Below are positions 25,256 through 37,875 of a DNA stretch of 64,000 bases, one piece after another. Each line of letters opens with the position of its first letter. Within the stretch, counting starts at the first letter, position 1. Below the pieces are notes generated by a model. It did not search any database. It saw only the letters and a list, made by a program, of their open reading frames with translations, and was not told the DNA's origin. Source of the stretch: Brugia malayi (Eukaryota > Nematoda > Chromadorea > Rhabditida > Onchocercidae); contig NW_025062477.1 in assembly GCF_000002995.4 (NCBI RefSeq), positions 10,016,649 through 10,080,648 of the forward strand. The letters run 5' to 3'. A program made the translations under genes and the position numbers.

Positions 25256-26244
25256 GAAATAAAAATTTCTAAAATGGAAAAAAAAAAATCGTACAACTAT
25301 ATAACTCCGTCGTTCCTTACAGCAGTAATGTCATTTTCGCAATTGTCTCTGAGTATGAATTGAGTAGATTGACTATATAACCACAGCTTGCTAACATATT
25401 CATCTATTAATAAAAAAAATTGCTTCAAATAAAGCTGATTAAGACTACAGTGAACAAATAAAAGAGTTATGGTTTGAGGGAAATATTTTAATTAATTCAT
25501 TGTTCTTTTTTGAAAACCTGTATTCAAAGTTCGACGTGATCTTCTTGTTTTTACCCGAAATCTATTTTGATATCGATTAGGATATATCAGAAAGTAATCA
25601 CAGTGATAGCATAACCTAAAAATTTTGCTCTCGTGATTCAACTTGTATAAGATAGTACCTCAGTAATAATACTGTCCCATAATGATTTATCTTAGTGATG
25701 ATCGTTCATCAGTGTTGACAGTTTTGAATGACTTCATTTGTTTCAAAAAATCTTTGAGAAGTAAAACAGTTGCAGATAGAAACAGTTATAGTCGATGGTG
25801 GAGCAGTGCTAGTTCACTGCGTCGCGGGTGTCTCACGATCAGCCACGATTTGTCTCGCTTTTCTTACCAAATATCGATGTCGATCACTTCGTGATGCTTA
25901 CTTCCTGATGGTTTCTAAAAGACCTTTGGTCAGACCTAATATCGGCTTTTGGAGACAACTGATCCAGTTTGAACAGGTAAACAATTCGAAGTCGACATTT
26001 GTAGAGTACAATCAAAAGAAGAAATTTACAACACACCAAATTTTATGAAATTTTTCAGGAAATCAAACATGCTCCAGCTTCAGTAAGAATGATATATGAC
26101 GAAGCTCAGGCCGATCATTTGTTACCTGATGTCTATTTGGAGCAGACAGTCCGACCTGTGAAACCTTTGTGGATAACACTTTCAATAGCTGGTGTTTTGT
26201 CGCTCTTCCTTAGTATGCTAGCTCATTTACTTTCAACTTTTTAA
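24103..26244 (+). CDS. Atypical dual-specificity phosphatase, copy 1, tail-anchored
   Basis: Four exons (24103-24249, 24913-25017, 25776-25976, 26059-26244), all phase 0, give 212 residues. The sequence matches the DUSP14/18/21 group: INATDE near the end of exon 1, the general acid Asp68 in NDTP, the P-loop HCVAGVSRS (His98, Cys99, Arg105) and RPNIGFWRQL, then LPDVYLE. All catalytic residues are intact, so an active Tyr/Ser/Thr phosphatase is expected. Unlike the next two copies, the protein ends in a hydrophobic segment at about 188-210 (LWITLSIAGVLSLFLSMLAH) with only two residues after it. This predicts a tail-anchored protein with the catalytic domain in the cytosol. Intron 2 contains a poly-A tract. 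Another start (TTG) lies upstream, but ATG 24103 gives the same exon length as copy 3. Confidence 0.92.
25223..25254. repeat. Poly-A tract in DUSP copy 1 intron
   Basis: A run of about 30 A residues within intron 2, flanked by other A-rich stretches. It may be a simple homopolymer or the tail of an old retro-insertion; no duplicated flanks were recognised. Confidence 0.7.
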
Positions 26245-29062
26245 TTTCTTAAATCGAAGTGAAATTTCTTTCTTGAAGCTTAATTCGTGCAGATGATGCT
26301 TACATATATCAAATTAGAGCTACAGTTAGCAACAGTTTTTAGATCTTGAAATTTCTCATTCTTTTCTTGATTCATAATGAACCACAATTTGTCATCTATT
26401 CACAATATCGACAGATTAACAAATAGATTCAACATACTTTCTTTTCAACAATATTCATTTATTTATTAGTTGCGAAAGGTTTTTCAAAAAAAAATTTAAC
26501 TCAAATAATGATACATTAAGGATGTTTTTACTCTTAAAATAATAAGAAAACTGTCAGTGAGTTAATATTAAGTCATAATCTAAATTTCAGGAGAATTCCA
26601 TTTTAATGAAATCTGTTCTTTTTTTGATTGTAGAATATATTTTTAAGTGATAAAAATTCGACCAGTCCTGATAATTGTTTATGAAATATTCCTACGAGCA
26701 TTTTATCAAAAATGAACCACCTTCCTCTCTTGGAAAATTTCAAGAGATTCCTAATTAATTAAACTGCGAATTCCATATTGTTCTCTGATGTTTCATTCTA
26801 AATATGACTTTGATATTCAAGCAAAGATAAACTCAGCAAAACTTTCCGACTGACACTTTCGTCACATCATAAAATTTCCGTACAAGAGTAAGAAGTATGC
26901 AACAACGTTTTTTTTACGGTTTAATTCAAATGTGCTTTTGTGTTATCTAACAATCGTATGCAGAAGAATCAGTTGCTTATTTAAGTTTGCATTATTTGCA
27001 AATGAAATTATCGATTAAAATGAAGACGTTGTCATTTTTCCAAAGAATTGTTCAAATTTTCTTCAAATGAATTATCGTTCATTTTTGCTACTTTATTCTT
27101 TAATCTTTGTTTCCATATGTATTCTTTCATTTTATATTATTGATACTTTTCTTGACATTCAGATGGAAAAAGTTTGTTTTCTTAGATTTCTTGTAATTCT
27201 CCTCACTTAATCAATATCATTTCTATTTCTCTTTGTCTTTTCAATTCAAATTCTCTTCGTTTCTAATTTTTTTTTCGCAATTCTTTTACTAATTGCTGCT
27301 TTTTCAATTTGGTGATATTTACTCATAATCATTTCTTTTATGGACTTATTTAACAGGTATCATTGTCTTTATCATAATTACGTAAAGAATGGTGTCAAGA
27401 AATATTTTTAGACAATCATTTTTGTCAAGCTTTTTTTTTTTTTGGAGTGAGAATAATAATGAAAATTCTTTCTTCCCTTAATTAAGAAAATCAAGCAAAA
27501 GATATTCTTACTTTGCATTAAATTATCAATTGTGTATGAGACCATCATCTTCTGTCTTTTGTCATATGAAATGCAGCTTTTCTATTAGGTTTCAGATTTT
27601 TCCCCCCTCCCTCTAATATTGTTTAAAATATTGAAAAAATGCCATTCCAATCTGTTTGACATTAAAAACTGCAAAAGCGATTTAATAAAAATAAAATTTT
27701 ACTTTCTAAATCATTTTTCAACATTTGAAATGCAGTTCAGGATTTTTTGAAGTTTAGAATACATTCATGGCAGTTATCTGTTAAATGCAATAAAATTGAA
27801 ACAAGAAGTTCAATTAAACAAAGAGGATACATTACATTAACAAAAAAAAAAAATGCAATCACTATTATTAAGATTAAAAAGAAATCCTTTGATTCCAATT
27901 CCAGTACTGATAAGCCTGAATATATAAATATTTTCTTGCTAAAATGAAGAAAGCTTTTAAACTTTAACTTATTATTGTCAACAACTATTGTAAGTCAAGG
28001 AATAATTAATTCATTTATCATAGATTGCATAAGATAATATTTTCGAATACCAAAAATTTTTTGATGCTTTTGTTACAAAATTTTGATATTAGTGGAAAAG
28101 CTGTATAATTTCATTGATTATCATTTTTTGTGAGACTCACAGCGAGGAGGACTAAAAATAGAGACTAGGGACTAGGCCTGCGTCAGTTATTTTTATTGCA
28201 TTCTTGTTGAAGGTAAAAAATTGTTTAGAAGAAACATTCAGAACCCAGGAACTCTCCTTATACATAATTTATCTGTTATAATTTGAAGAACATCATTTAC
28301 ATAGAACACCTAAAGAAAAGCATACATTTCTTAGCAGTTCTTGCTGAGAGGAATATTTATCAGTTCACTTGCAGTACTGCTGTTAAGGACATTTTTGAAA
28401 AAAAAAAAAAACAAAACTTCGCTTCTCTTTGACTTCGAATCTTTCAATTTTTCTCCACTTTTCTTTCTCTGATTTCACTGCCTGAATAACAAGTATAATT
28501 GACCTTTTGAGTCTAATGATTACAATGAATCTTTTGTTATTGTTTTATTATTGGCCATTTCTATATTTAACAATGATTTCTTTTTACACTACATTTGAGC
28601 AATTTAACAAGTATTATACATTTTCTCATAGCATATACATAGCTATTTCTTCTTCTCTCTTTGTCTCAATAAAATCCGCCGAGAAAAAATTGTAAAATAG
28701 ATTGAAAGAGATAGAGACAAGAGATGCATCAAACTTTCATCAGTTGTTCACATGAATTTATGATGTAATGTACTTACTGATAACTGATAATTGATAACTG
28801 ACGGCTGGTTCACTCATTGACTAATTAGAACCAATAAGAGGTGGGTATGCTCCATTCCTAAGCCTTTCTATAAAATACCGAATGACGGTTAGTGCAGAGT
28901 TTATTTCGTTCTGCTGCAATGGTGAAATCTCTCAAATTCATTCCTCAATTGCGTAGTTTTTAAATATTTTTTCGCGAACAAAAGTATGTTAATTAGCTCT
29001 CTAAAAATGCCATATATTCACATTTCTTCGCCAGATTAATTTCAGGACTTATCATCCATAGT
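26245..29062. other. Intergenic region between DUSP copies 1 and 2
   Basis: AT-rich, with no supported gene. At the right end a TATA-like tataaaata (28870-28878) lies about 40 nt before an ATG at 28919. That ATG opens a short frame which can splice in frame to DUSP copy 2 (see that entry). A short tandem of tgataactgataattgataactga lies near 28780-28803. Confidence 0.5.
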
Positions 29063-30320
29063 ATGGTGGTCATAGATAAAAAAAACTGTCATGCTGTGCC
29101 CTTTGCATCATTCCAAATTAATCCGGTTCCAGAATATGATGAAATTACTGAACTGATCCCTCAACTGTATATTTGTGGTGCAAGCTCATTGACTTTGAAT
29201 AATATGAACAAATATAATATTTCATTAATTATAAATGCCACTACTGAGGTTTGTTTTGAAATCAGTAATTTGCCTAAAAATTATTAGGGCGAAATTTTTT
29301 AATAATACATCAATTTTTTTTTAAATTTTCAAAAATGCAATTTTTCTTCCAAATTCTTGGATTCCTCAAAAGATTACAGACAACAATTTGTATTTTTCTT
29401 TGCAAATCTAGGAAATTTTGAAGGAGTATGAATGAAACTTTCATTATAGGTACCTAGTGTACGATCTCTTGGATCAATACCACGAATAAAATTATGGCTA
29501 GATGATACACCATCAACTAACATTTATCAACATTTCGATTTTATTAGCGACCAGGTGAACTTTCCTCCAACTATGGCAATGAAATTTTAGAACTGAGTAA
29601 ACTATTATTATTAGTTACAAATATCAATGAAGTTTTCAAAAGTCTAGATTACAGATTGAAACAGTGATATCAAGTGGTGGTAATGTATTGGTGCACTGTA
29701 TGGCCGGGGTATCGCGATCTGCTACTATTTGCCTTGCCTTTCTCACTAAATTCTGCTGCAAATCACTAAGGCAGGCCTATCAACTAATGGCTCAAAAACG
29801 GCCATTTGTCAGGCCTAATATCGGATTTTGGCGTCAACTCATCATTTACGAAGATGTATTATTGTAAAGCTGTCATTTCGAAATTATTACTAAAAAATTT
29901 ATATCCAATCCATATGTGCTGAATTTTACTTAGCGCAACTCTTAGTTGTTTCCTCATGAACATTTTTAACACGAAGTTTTTAAAAAAGCTATTGAATAAA
30001 GGTTTCTTATTCATCTTTAACACTTGTAGGAAGTGAAGAATGGTGTTACATCGGTGAATTTTGTTCGAAGTAGAGAAGATCCAGAAAATGTTTTGCCGGA
30101 TGTCTATCTACAAGTGAGTGGCCAGCTTTAAAAATAGCATTTTGTTCAGATTTAGTTAAATTCTTTTCGAAAATTTAAAAAAATCCAAGTATATTCAGTT
30201 GTCTATTTTTCATTACAGACGTTTGTTGAATCATGCAGAGGGTGGCGGTTTTCCAGTGATAAACAGAAATTTCAACCGATATTGGAAACGGTGTCGGAAA
30301 GCACTGAAGTACGAGCTTAA
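29063..30320 (+). CDS. Atypical dual-specificity phosphatase, copy 2
   Basis: Five phase-0 exons (29063-29248, 29450-29554, 29655-29855, 30030-30113, 30219-30320) give 225 residues. Exons 2 and 3 are exactly 105 and 201 nt, as in copies 1 and 3. Catalytic residues are intact: Asp81 in DDTP and HCMAGVSRS (His111, Cys112, Arg118), followed by RPNIGFWRQL. After PDVYLQ, the last exon encodes a soluble tail ending KFQPILETVSESTEVRA, which copy 3 shares in diverged form and copy 1 lacks. A possible longer N-terminus exists: ATG 28919, donor after 28952, acceptor at 29045. It joins in frame and adds 17 residues (MVKSLKFIPQLRLIIHS), a basic, hydrophobic stretch. Either start fits; the short one may follow trans-splicing at the same 'tttcag'. 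Confidence 0.9.
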
Positions 30321-33300
30321 ATCGCCACAGTCTTTTTCTGATAAACTTATGCACTTGGGACATCAATTTCCGCATATATCGGAAATTCAAATATTTTCAG
30401 TTCTAATTTTAGTCGATACAATGTATGACAAATCCGTTAATTCTTTTGCTTGTCTGTTTTTAGTTTTATAAATTTGTGCGAACATTGTGGCATAGGTGTG
30501 ACCATCAATTCTAAGGCTTTACCAGTTGAATAAAATTGCATAGTGAACTATTTGAGATTTATAAGCAATTTTTTCACAAAAAAAAAAAAAATTATTAAAA
30601 ATCAACTCGAACTCAATTTTACATCAAAAAGTTTCATGCGCACGATTAGAATTAATGAACTTGAAGCAATTATATCTATGAAAAATCATATTCCATTAAA
30701 TTTACTCATAATTAAGCATCTAGTACTAGTGAATTTTGATGCAGTGTTGAATGTCATCAAATTCGTTAATATTGGCTCCACTTGGCTGACAAAAAATCAT
30801 GGCGCATTTGTAAGTTAATAATTACTGTCCGCCAAAAGTTTATCCATTTTACGTACGGTAAGTTGACATAAGTTATTTTCAGATTTTTTGATAATCTATG
30901 AATAATTTAACAATAAATACGGATTTAATACTGGAAATTATAATAAGTTGTATTTATTGGTCAAATAAAAAGGACATGGAATGTTTTTTTTTTGATAAAT
31001 TTAAAATGAATTTGGAAAGTGTACTGTAGAGTTAAAACTGATGAGAAAATGCAGACTTCAGCTTTTTGATAGTACTATTACTGTAGTGGAAAGAAGTGGA
31101 AAAAAAAGGAAAATGAGTCATAGAAAATAAACTGAGATGTATGGGAGAGATAAAAAAGAATAAGCGAAAAAGTGGAATACCAAAAATTAAGACAAAAAAG
31201 ATAAAGGAAACAAGAACAGTTAATTTAAATTCAAACAGACAACTTAATTCTCTCATTCATTTTCATAAACCTTTATTGTTACTTTATTCATCAGTTCACT
31301 TGTAAAAAGCACGCTGAATGTCTTTTCCGACAGATAAAGTTATAATTAATTGGAGCTTAACTCATATCAAATCGCTTACAAACTAAGAGAATGAGATCAA
31401 AAAACTTAACGGAATGGTCATTTCTATGTCGCACCTTTTTATAGCATACAAGATTGTGTCCATTCTCATTTAAATGTCATATATCTAGTGAGCTAACATT
31501 TTGTGAAACATTTAGATGAACTAAAGAATTATTGATCTGCAATCTAATGCTAGTCTTTCAAAAAACGTTTGCTAATAGAATCCAAATAAAAAAATTATGG
31601 CTAGATTGCCTAACATAGTAAATCGTAGTTTGAAGATTTATTGGAAAATTTAGTTGACTCATGCAGTTATTTTTGTTCACGAACTCTATTATAAATTTAT
31701 AAAAGTTTTACGAACTTTGAAAAACGAGAAAGAAAAGAAGGCTTCACTACTTTTTGGAACACAACACTTATATACACTTTGATTTGTGATATATTCTGTT
31801 TTTATTTAGTTCTGTTCATAGCAAAAAACCGGTTGTCTTCAAAATATAGCCCCTCAATCTGGAATTAAAACTGAAATGTAAAAAGGAGAAAAGTCTAGAT
31901 GCCACTGTTTATAGCTATAAAATGTTTGTTACTTTTAGTCCAATAGTGCCGGAGAGAATGATTTAATGTATGTATATGAATAGTGGAAAAAAAGAAACAT
32001 TTCACTTTGTTCACATCAGTTTCCTATGCAAATGATTCACAAGGTTGAAAATATTTTCCGCTGAACATCACGTGAATTTTCCCGGAAATTTTGGAGTCAC
32101 ATAATTGAAAAAGCGGTAAGTTGATTTATTGCTATGATTGCTAATATTCTTCTTTTTCCAGTGCTTACCCATTGGAAGTAGAATTATCGAAAAACGAAGG
32201 GAGAGGGTTAATTTCAATAAATAGTTGCTTATTGATATTAATCAATTGAGTCCATATCACAGCCGTCTGCTTCATCTTCTTCCACCACTTCAGCAAAACA
32301 ACAATTTTTTTAATTTATTCTCAGAAATGTCCTACTTTACAAATAATGCTATTCCAGCTTTGCATTGTCTTTTCTGCAAACAACAAAACAATAGCATAAA
32401 GAAGTAGAAAGAGGAACAAGAAGAGAAAAAAGTGGAAAGGAAGAAAAAAGAAATGCAAAAAATAAAGTTTTTTCACAATAAGAGTCAAAAGGACTTCACG
32501 AATTTGGAAGAGATTTTTTAGCATCTGAAATGACAATTTTTATTTTTTCAAGTAATGTCATTAAGAAACACTTTTAGGCACTTCTTTCCTATCGTTGGAA
32601 ATAGAATTAGTCCACTGAAAGTAGTAGAATTATCGAGAAAAGGTTAACTCTAATTGATAAAATAGTTTTTCTTTTCAACTGTAGAAAGTGTGTGCATTGC
32701 ATTCTGTGTAGATATGATTAAAATATCTACGAAAGATGATGATATGACGCATTTGGGAGTACAACTGGATACAGCAAAATATTTGTTTGTTTTTAATGAT
32801 ATGCCTTTTGTTTCATTAAATACAAAAAATGATTATACACAAAAACATTTCCTAAAATAAGTTATTAGAAGCTTTTAATGAAATTGAATTTGTTATGCAA
32901 GTTATTTGTTTATTTGTAATGTTGTAGTGCTGAAAGGTATCACGTAATCAGAGGATTATGTATTTCAACTTGCCCAGGTAATATGATGATTTGTATATAT
33001 GAATGCTAATTTATGTAATAAATCATAGTAGCATAACAATGCAATAGACTTTAGTCAATTAGAGAAAACATTTCTGTTATTTGTGTAACAATTCCATAGA
33101 AATTTAACTTTCATAGACTGAAAGAGAAAGTTGTCAAAATAGTTGGTAACGAAATAGAAATTCTGAACAGTTTCTGCTCATCCAAAGTTGGTTGAGAACT
33201 AAGGTGCTGAAAGCTTTTTTTTCCACTTCAGAGATAATAATTATTCACTGGCTTAGAGAAAAAATTATGGTGGATGATTAATCGGATCTTTTTTTAATTT

Positions 33301-34099
33301 ATTAGGTCATCTTTCTGGTAGTGAATAAACTACGAAGTGTAAAGAACATTTCAAAGTACAGAAGATCGAAATAAGCTATAAATACTTGGATTAATATCTA
33401 ATATTATCGCCGAAAGTTCTAGGAAAGTTAAATTCCTGATGTCATGGAAAATCAATCTTTTGGTTGTAAGTTACTGTGTTCTCGAAATCGGGCCTCTGCC
33501 GTTCATAATAAGGGATAAAATGAATAAAGATTCGGAATAACATTTTTCTGAAAATGTCAACCTCTGCAGCAAATGCTTTGTCACTTAAAATTAAGTAATA
33601 ATTGCATTATTTCAGGCAACACTCGTTAAGGATAATCATCAGAAATTCAGAAAGTAACACAAAAACCAGCTGCATTCTTTAACATTTTTGATACATATCG
33701 TTTCAAGCAACTGACATAACTTACTGCTACACCGATTATTACAGTAATTTGTAACTTGATCAGGAAACTAGTTATAAATTAGTGAATTAATTAACCTAAG
33801 TACCAAATTAACAATCTAAAAGGTAAGAATTGAATACAGTTTACTAGGTATTCAATTAGTTGCAGTTTGCAAGGTACTTAGTAAGCAATGGAAGGCCATT
33901 ACTAGCTTGCTTATGGCAAAATGTCAACATTTCTTTTCTGAACGATTAATTGATCGATTTTTTCCACTGAATTTGTTCTTGAATGAAGCACAAAGATTGC
34001 ATTATTCATTGTCAGATTTAAATATTTCGTATTTTTAAAACTGAAATGAGTGGATATATGTGCAAAATTTTGACCGTTCCCGTTTTGCTTTTTTTAAAA
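30321..34099. other. Intergenic region between DUSP copies 2 and 3
   Basis: AT-rich, with only short noise frames on both strands. No domain, RNA gene or mobile-element protein was recognised. Confidence 0.5.
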
Positions 34100-34620
34100 T
34101 TATCTGGAAGGAAATCCGGAAGTACCGGATGGAGAGGATAGGGCATTTTAGTGATCAAGCAAAGATATCACACCTCACAAAGCGTAGCGAGCATATGGCA
34201 AAGGATGGCGAAAGAGTCAGCAAGATGAATCGGAGAGGTTGTCAATCCTAAATATTCGCCATCGGTGCTGTGGCACCCTTCCTCTACAGAGGCTGATTGG
34301 CATTCACGTGAGTGGCATGCCTGCCGCACTCGCATGCACCTGCAGCACATGCGATGCACGTGAAACACAGTCGCAATAAAAGTTGCCTGGAAATAATAAT
34401 AATAAATAACACGGGCTGATGCGTGACCAGCGCTAGTTTTTCAGCGCCTCTGATATGTGTGGATATTGCGAGGAGAGTAATATATATATAGGAGTTGCAG
34501 TCGTATATCCTACATGATCACGTCACGTCAGATATTGAGTGGCAGTACCTGAGGTGAACTTCCGACTTTACGGATGAGGACGGATCTGTGGTGTGACGTG
34601 ACACTCTATCTATAATTAAT
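34100..34620. mobile_element. GC-richer island, possible non-LTR retroelement 3' end
   Basis: A patch of about 0.5 kb with clearly higher GC than its surroundings (for example gcatgcacctgcagcacatg). It contains an 'aataataataataaataa' simple tail at about 34390-34410, like the 3' ends of RTE-type LINEs. A second GC-rich part follows the tail. No reverse transcriptase fragment is readable, and the ORF frames on both strands are not informative. The repeat nature is inferred from composition and the tail only. Confidence 0.3.
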
Positions 34621-34751
34621 TACTGCTTTTTAGGGCAGGAGTTTTTTGCATTTATGAAACATTTTCATTCTTTAACCACGAAATGAGAATGAATATCTTC
34701 AATAAAATAAGCAATGTAAAAATTCCAACTTCCAGCAGAACTCTCCGAAAA

Positions 34752-36506
34752 ATGTCACCGGTGTCATTTAATGTGAATCCTGAATACGCGCAAATTACGG
34801 AAATTGTACGTGGCTTATTCATCTGCGGTGTTAGCTCTTTAACGGCTGAAAACATGAAAAAATATGATATTTCATTCATTGTCAATGCTACTAACGAGGT
34901 CAGTTATTTTTTTTTTTTGCTTCTGTTAATGATACTATAATTTTAGATTAAAGCGACAAATTTAGATGAGCAAACCTATTCAAAGAAATTCAGTTTTAGG
35001 TACCAAATGTGCAGTCATTAGGCAATATTCCACGAGTAAAACTGTGGCTTGAAGATACCCCACAGGCTTCTATTTATCCTTTGCTAGACCAACAAACTGA
35101 CCAGGTAAAGCATTTCATCGAATATTATTTAACAGATCATATTTGATCATATTTTAATCTTTCTTATTATTACACAAATCGATAACCTTCTCTTTTCTTC
35201 TTAGCTTCTCATTTTCTCTTATAACTAATTCCGAAATTCATCAATTGACCCTACTAGTATTCCCATATTTGCAGAATATGTGGGAAGATTATTTTTTTTG
35301 TATGCTGCGTACCGCGATCTGAAATTTGGAAATAAATGAAAGACTGGGATTTCTTGTAATGTTATATGTATATATGAGTGCTAAGTAAAAATAAAGTATC
35401 TTTTTTAACACAAGATCATTCTGCTACATAAGAAATGTTAGATATGTAAAAATGAAATAAAAAGTGACAAATATGAAGGCGCTATGTACTAGAGATAAAT
35501 TTCAACAATGCGAAAAACGTTGAATTCCTGTTCCATCACAAAACGTTTGTATTGATTGAAAATTGAAAAGATTTGAGTGTAGGAAAACTGGCTTTTTGAA
35601 ACTAATCAATTTGGATTGAAAAGGACGGATTTCATGAATGATTTGCAGATTGAGGCGGTAATAGCAAGTGGTGGCAATGTATTGGTGCACTGTGTGGCTG
35701 GGATATCGCGATCTGCTGCTATTTGTCTAGCATTTCTTACTAAATTCCGTTGCAAATCACTTAGGCAGGCTTATCAGTTGATGGCTCAGAAACGACCAGT
35801 TGTTAAGCCAAACATTGGATTTTGGCGGCAACTTATTGCATACGAACAGGTAGTCAAATGAGCTAGACAATGTCCCAAAAATTACTTATCGCAATAATCT
35901 GATAACATTTTTTATATCATAAGGTTATCCTAGATATCACTTTCAAACTTATAAACTTTTGCAACGATTCTACAGCTAAACTACAATATATTTTCCAGGA
36001 TATCAAACAAAGTGTAGGAACAATTCAGTTAATCAGAGACAAAACACATCTTGATCAAGTTATTCCAGATGTTTATTTGGATAAGGAAACTGGATTCCAA
36101 AAACTATCATTTATAGTAAGTTTTAGACTTAAAAAAGAAATAAAATTTAAGCCAGTTTTGGACTGTCCCAATTTATACAATATCGACTTGGCTGAAGACA
36201 ATGTTTGGGAAAATTTGGGAAATGTTGCAATTCTTACCTGTTACATTGCGGTAAAATTTTAAAGACAGTATTTTTCATAACCTAAAATCAATTAATAAAA
36301 ATCATCCATTTATAAGCGGCTCATAATACTTTATTTTAATTTTTAAGTTTTTCATTGATGGAAATATTCAACTATTGCAGAGAAATGCCGATGAATATGA
36401 AAATGGATGTAACTGTGAGAGCCGAAATCGGCGGAATTCAGGCGGCAGATTGAAATTTCAGCCAGTGTTAGAACCTGTGCTGGAATGTGTCGAAGCTACT
36501 GCATAA
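34752..36506 (+). CDS. Atypical dual-specificity phosphatase, copy 3
   Basis: Five phase-0 exons (34752-34898, 35000-35104, 35649-35849, 35999-36115, 36381-36506) give 231 residues. ATG 34752 makes exon 1 147 nt, identical to copy 1, and it follows an acceptor-like 'ttccag'. An in-frame ATG at 34683 would add 23 basic residues. The active site HCVAGISRS (His98, Cys99, Arg105) and Asp68 (EDTP) are intact, followed by KPNIGFWRQL and IPDVYLD. The last exon carries a Cys/Asn/Arg-rich stretch, then KFQPVLEPVLECVEATA, related to the tail of copy 2. If the last intron is retained, the frame stays open to TAA at about 36262 and encodes a related motif, KFKPVLD, suggesting an alternative C-terminus. 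Confidence 0.9.
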
Positions 36507-37875
36507 CTGTAGTACCATTGGTTCTTTTGCCAGATTTGTACAGTCTTTTTTCTTTTATACAATAATTCATTTGGAAACATTCCATTGAAGAACTGAATTT
36601 GTAAAAAATTTTGAGGATTCCTGAATGTTTTGTCTGTGCTGCTTCACTTTATTCGCATATCAATTGTCTTTTCTTACTATCATCATTATCATTGCTGAAC
36701 TCAAGAATAAGTGGAGTTCTTTCTTCCCCTCTGTCGAGAGAACTTTAATACTGTCTTGACAGTTATGAAAATGACTTAAATGTGGTAGAAAATCTTAAGA
36801 ATTTGCCAAAATGTAAAAAAAGAAAGAAACTGTTTCTAACAGAAGAATATGCAATTAAGCAATCAATACACGTATCACCTTTCGTTGACTGTTTTTCAGT
36901 ATCTATCTTTAATATTCCTTCGCCATTGATGTTATTTCTTTTGTTGAAAATTATTTCCGAAAATTTTCTTAAAGTGTTAAGAGTATCCTGGACTTGCTTA
37001 TATTTATTTAAACAAACATAGAAGTTTTAAAATGAAGCCAATGTATTCTCGATAAGAATCGAAATTCAAGTCAGGCTAGTGAGAAATTTTATCCGTAAGC
37101 AAAAGGAATAAGTCTGATGAATAGCTTCATTTCATTGGCATGAACAGTTATTATGACCATTTGATCGTATATCGGATAATAGCGTTATTTTACACCGGAA
37201 AATGTTCTGCAACAGTCTTGCAAGCAGATCATTATGCCAGTTGTTGATTTTGCTTGGGGAATCCTACCTTAACTCCAGGATCCTTCTATAGGCTATTTGT
37301 TGCTTTACATAGTACTAGATTTAAGGTTTTTTTGCAGTGAAATTGTAGATGAAAATCAAAAATTTACATGTGGTTATTCAATAATGGATCTAAAAATTTC
37401 ATTAGTCCATTGAAACTAGAAAAGAGTCTCAAAAAATTTCGGTTAGTATGCTTTAATGAAAATCGACCAACAAGCATTTCCTTTCAATGACAACATATAA
37501 ACAAATCAGTAAGTCAGAAATAACAATTTCACGATTTTTAGTTAGATTTCTTCGATCAAAGCTCATCGCTTACGCAACTGCTTAAATGCCTTCGGCTTTT
37601 TTCTGTAACCTGCTCCGCTTAACTTCGATCTTACAAGTACCTAAATTTTTTTAATAATTTTAAGTTACATTAAAATCACTAATATTTAAAGAAAAGAGGA
37701 TTCGTTCTTCAGAAATATTCAATAACGAAAAATACATTTCCCTCTTTAGCGCTGAATTGCATACATTCATAGCACTTTACAGTTATGACTTAGACCTAAA
37801 CTCAGTTATGACTGAGTTTGGAAGTGATTTGCACAAAGCAAAATCATCTGTTTTAAAACAAACAGCCACAACTGC
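36507..37875. other. Convergent intergenic region
   Basis: Lies between the stop of DUSP copy 3 (+) and the stop of the DDX18 gene (-), so it should hold both 3' UTRs. A small plus-strand frame at 37757-37939 overlaps the last helicase exon on the opposite strand and is a shadow. Confidence 0.5.

Noticed and set aside
30543..30818. 91-codon plus-strand frame after DUSP copy 2
   Set aside because: Lys/Asn/Ile-rich through a poly-A run, with no splice connection to the phosphatase gene; considered noise.
34168..34368. Cys/His-rich minus-strand frame in the GC-rich island
   Set aside because: The cysteines come from repeated gcatgc/cgtgca sequence and do not form a zinc-finger spacing; probably non-coding repeat DNA.
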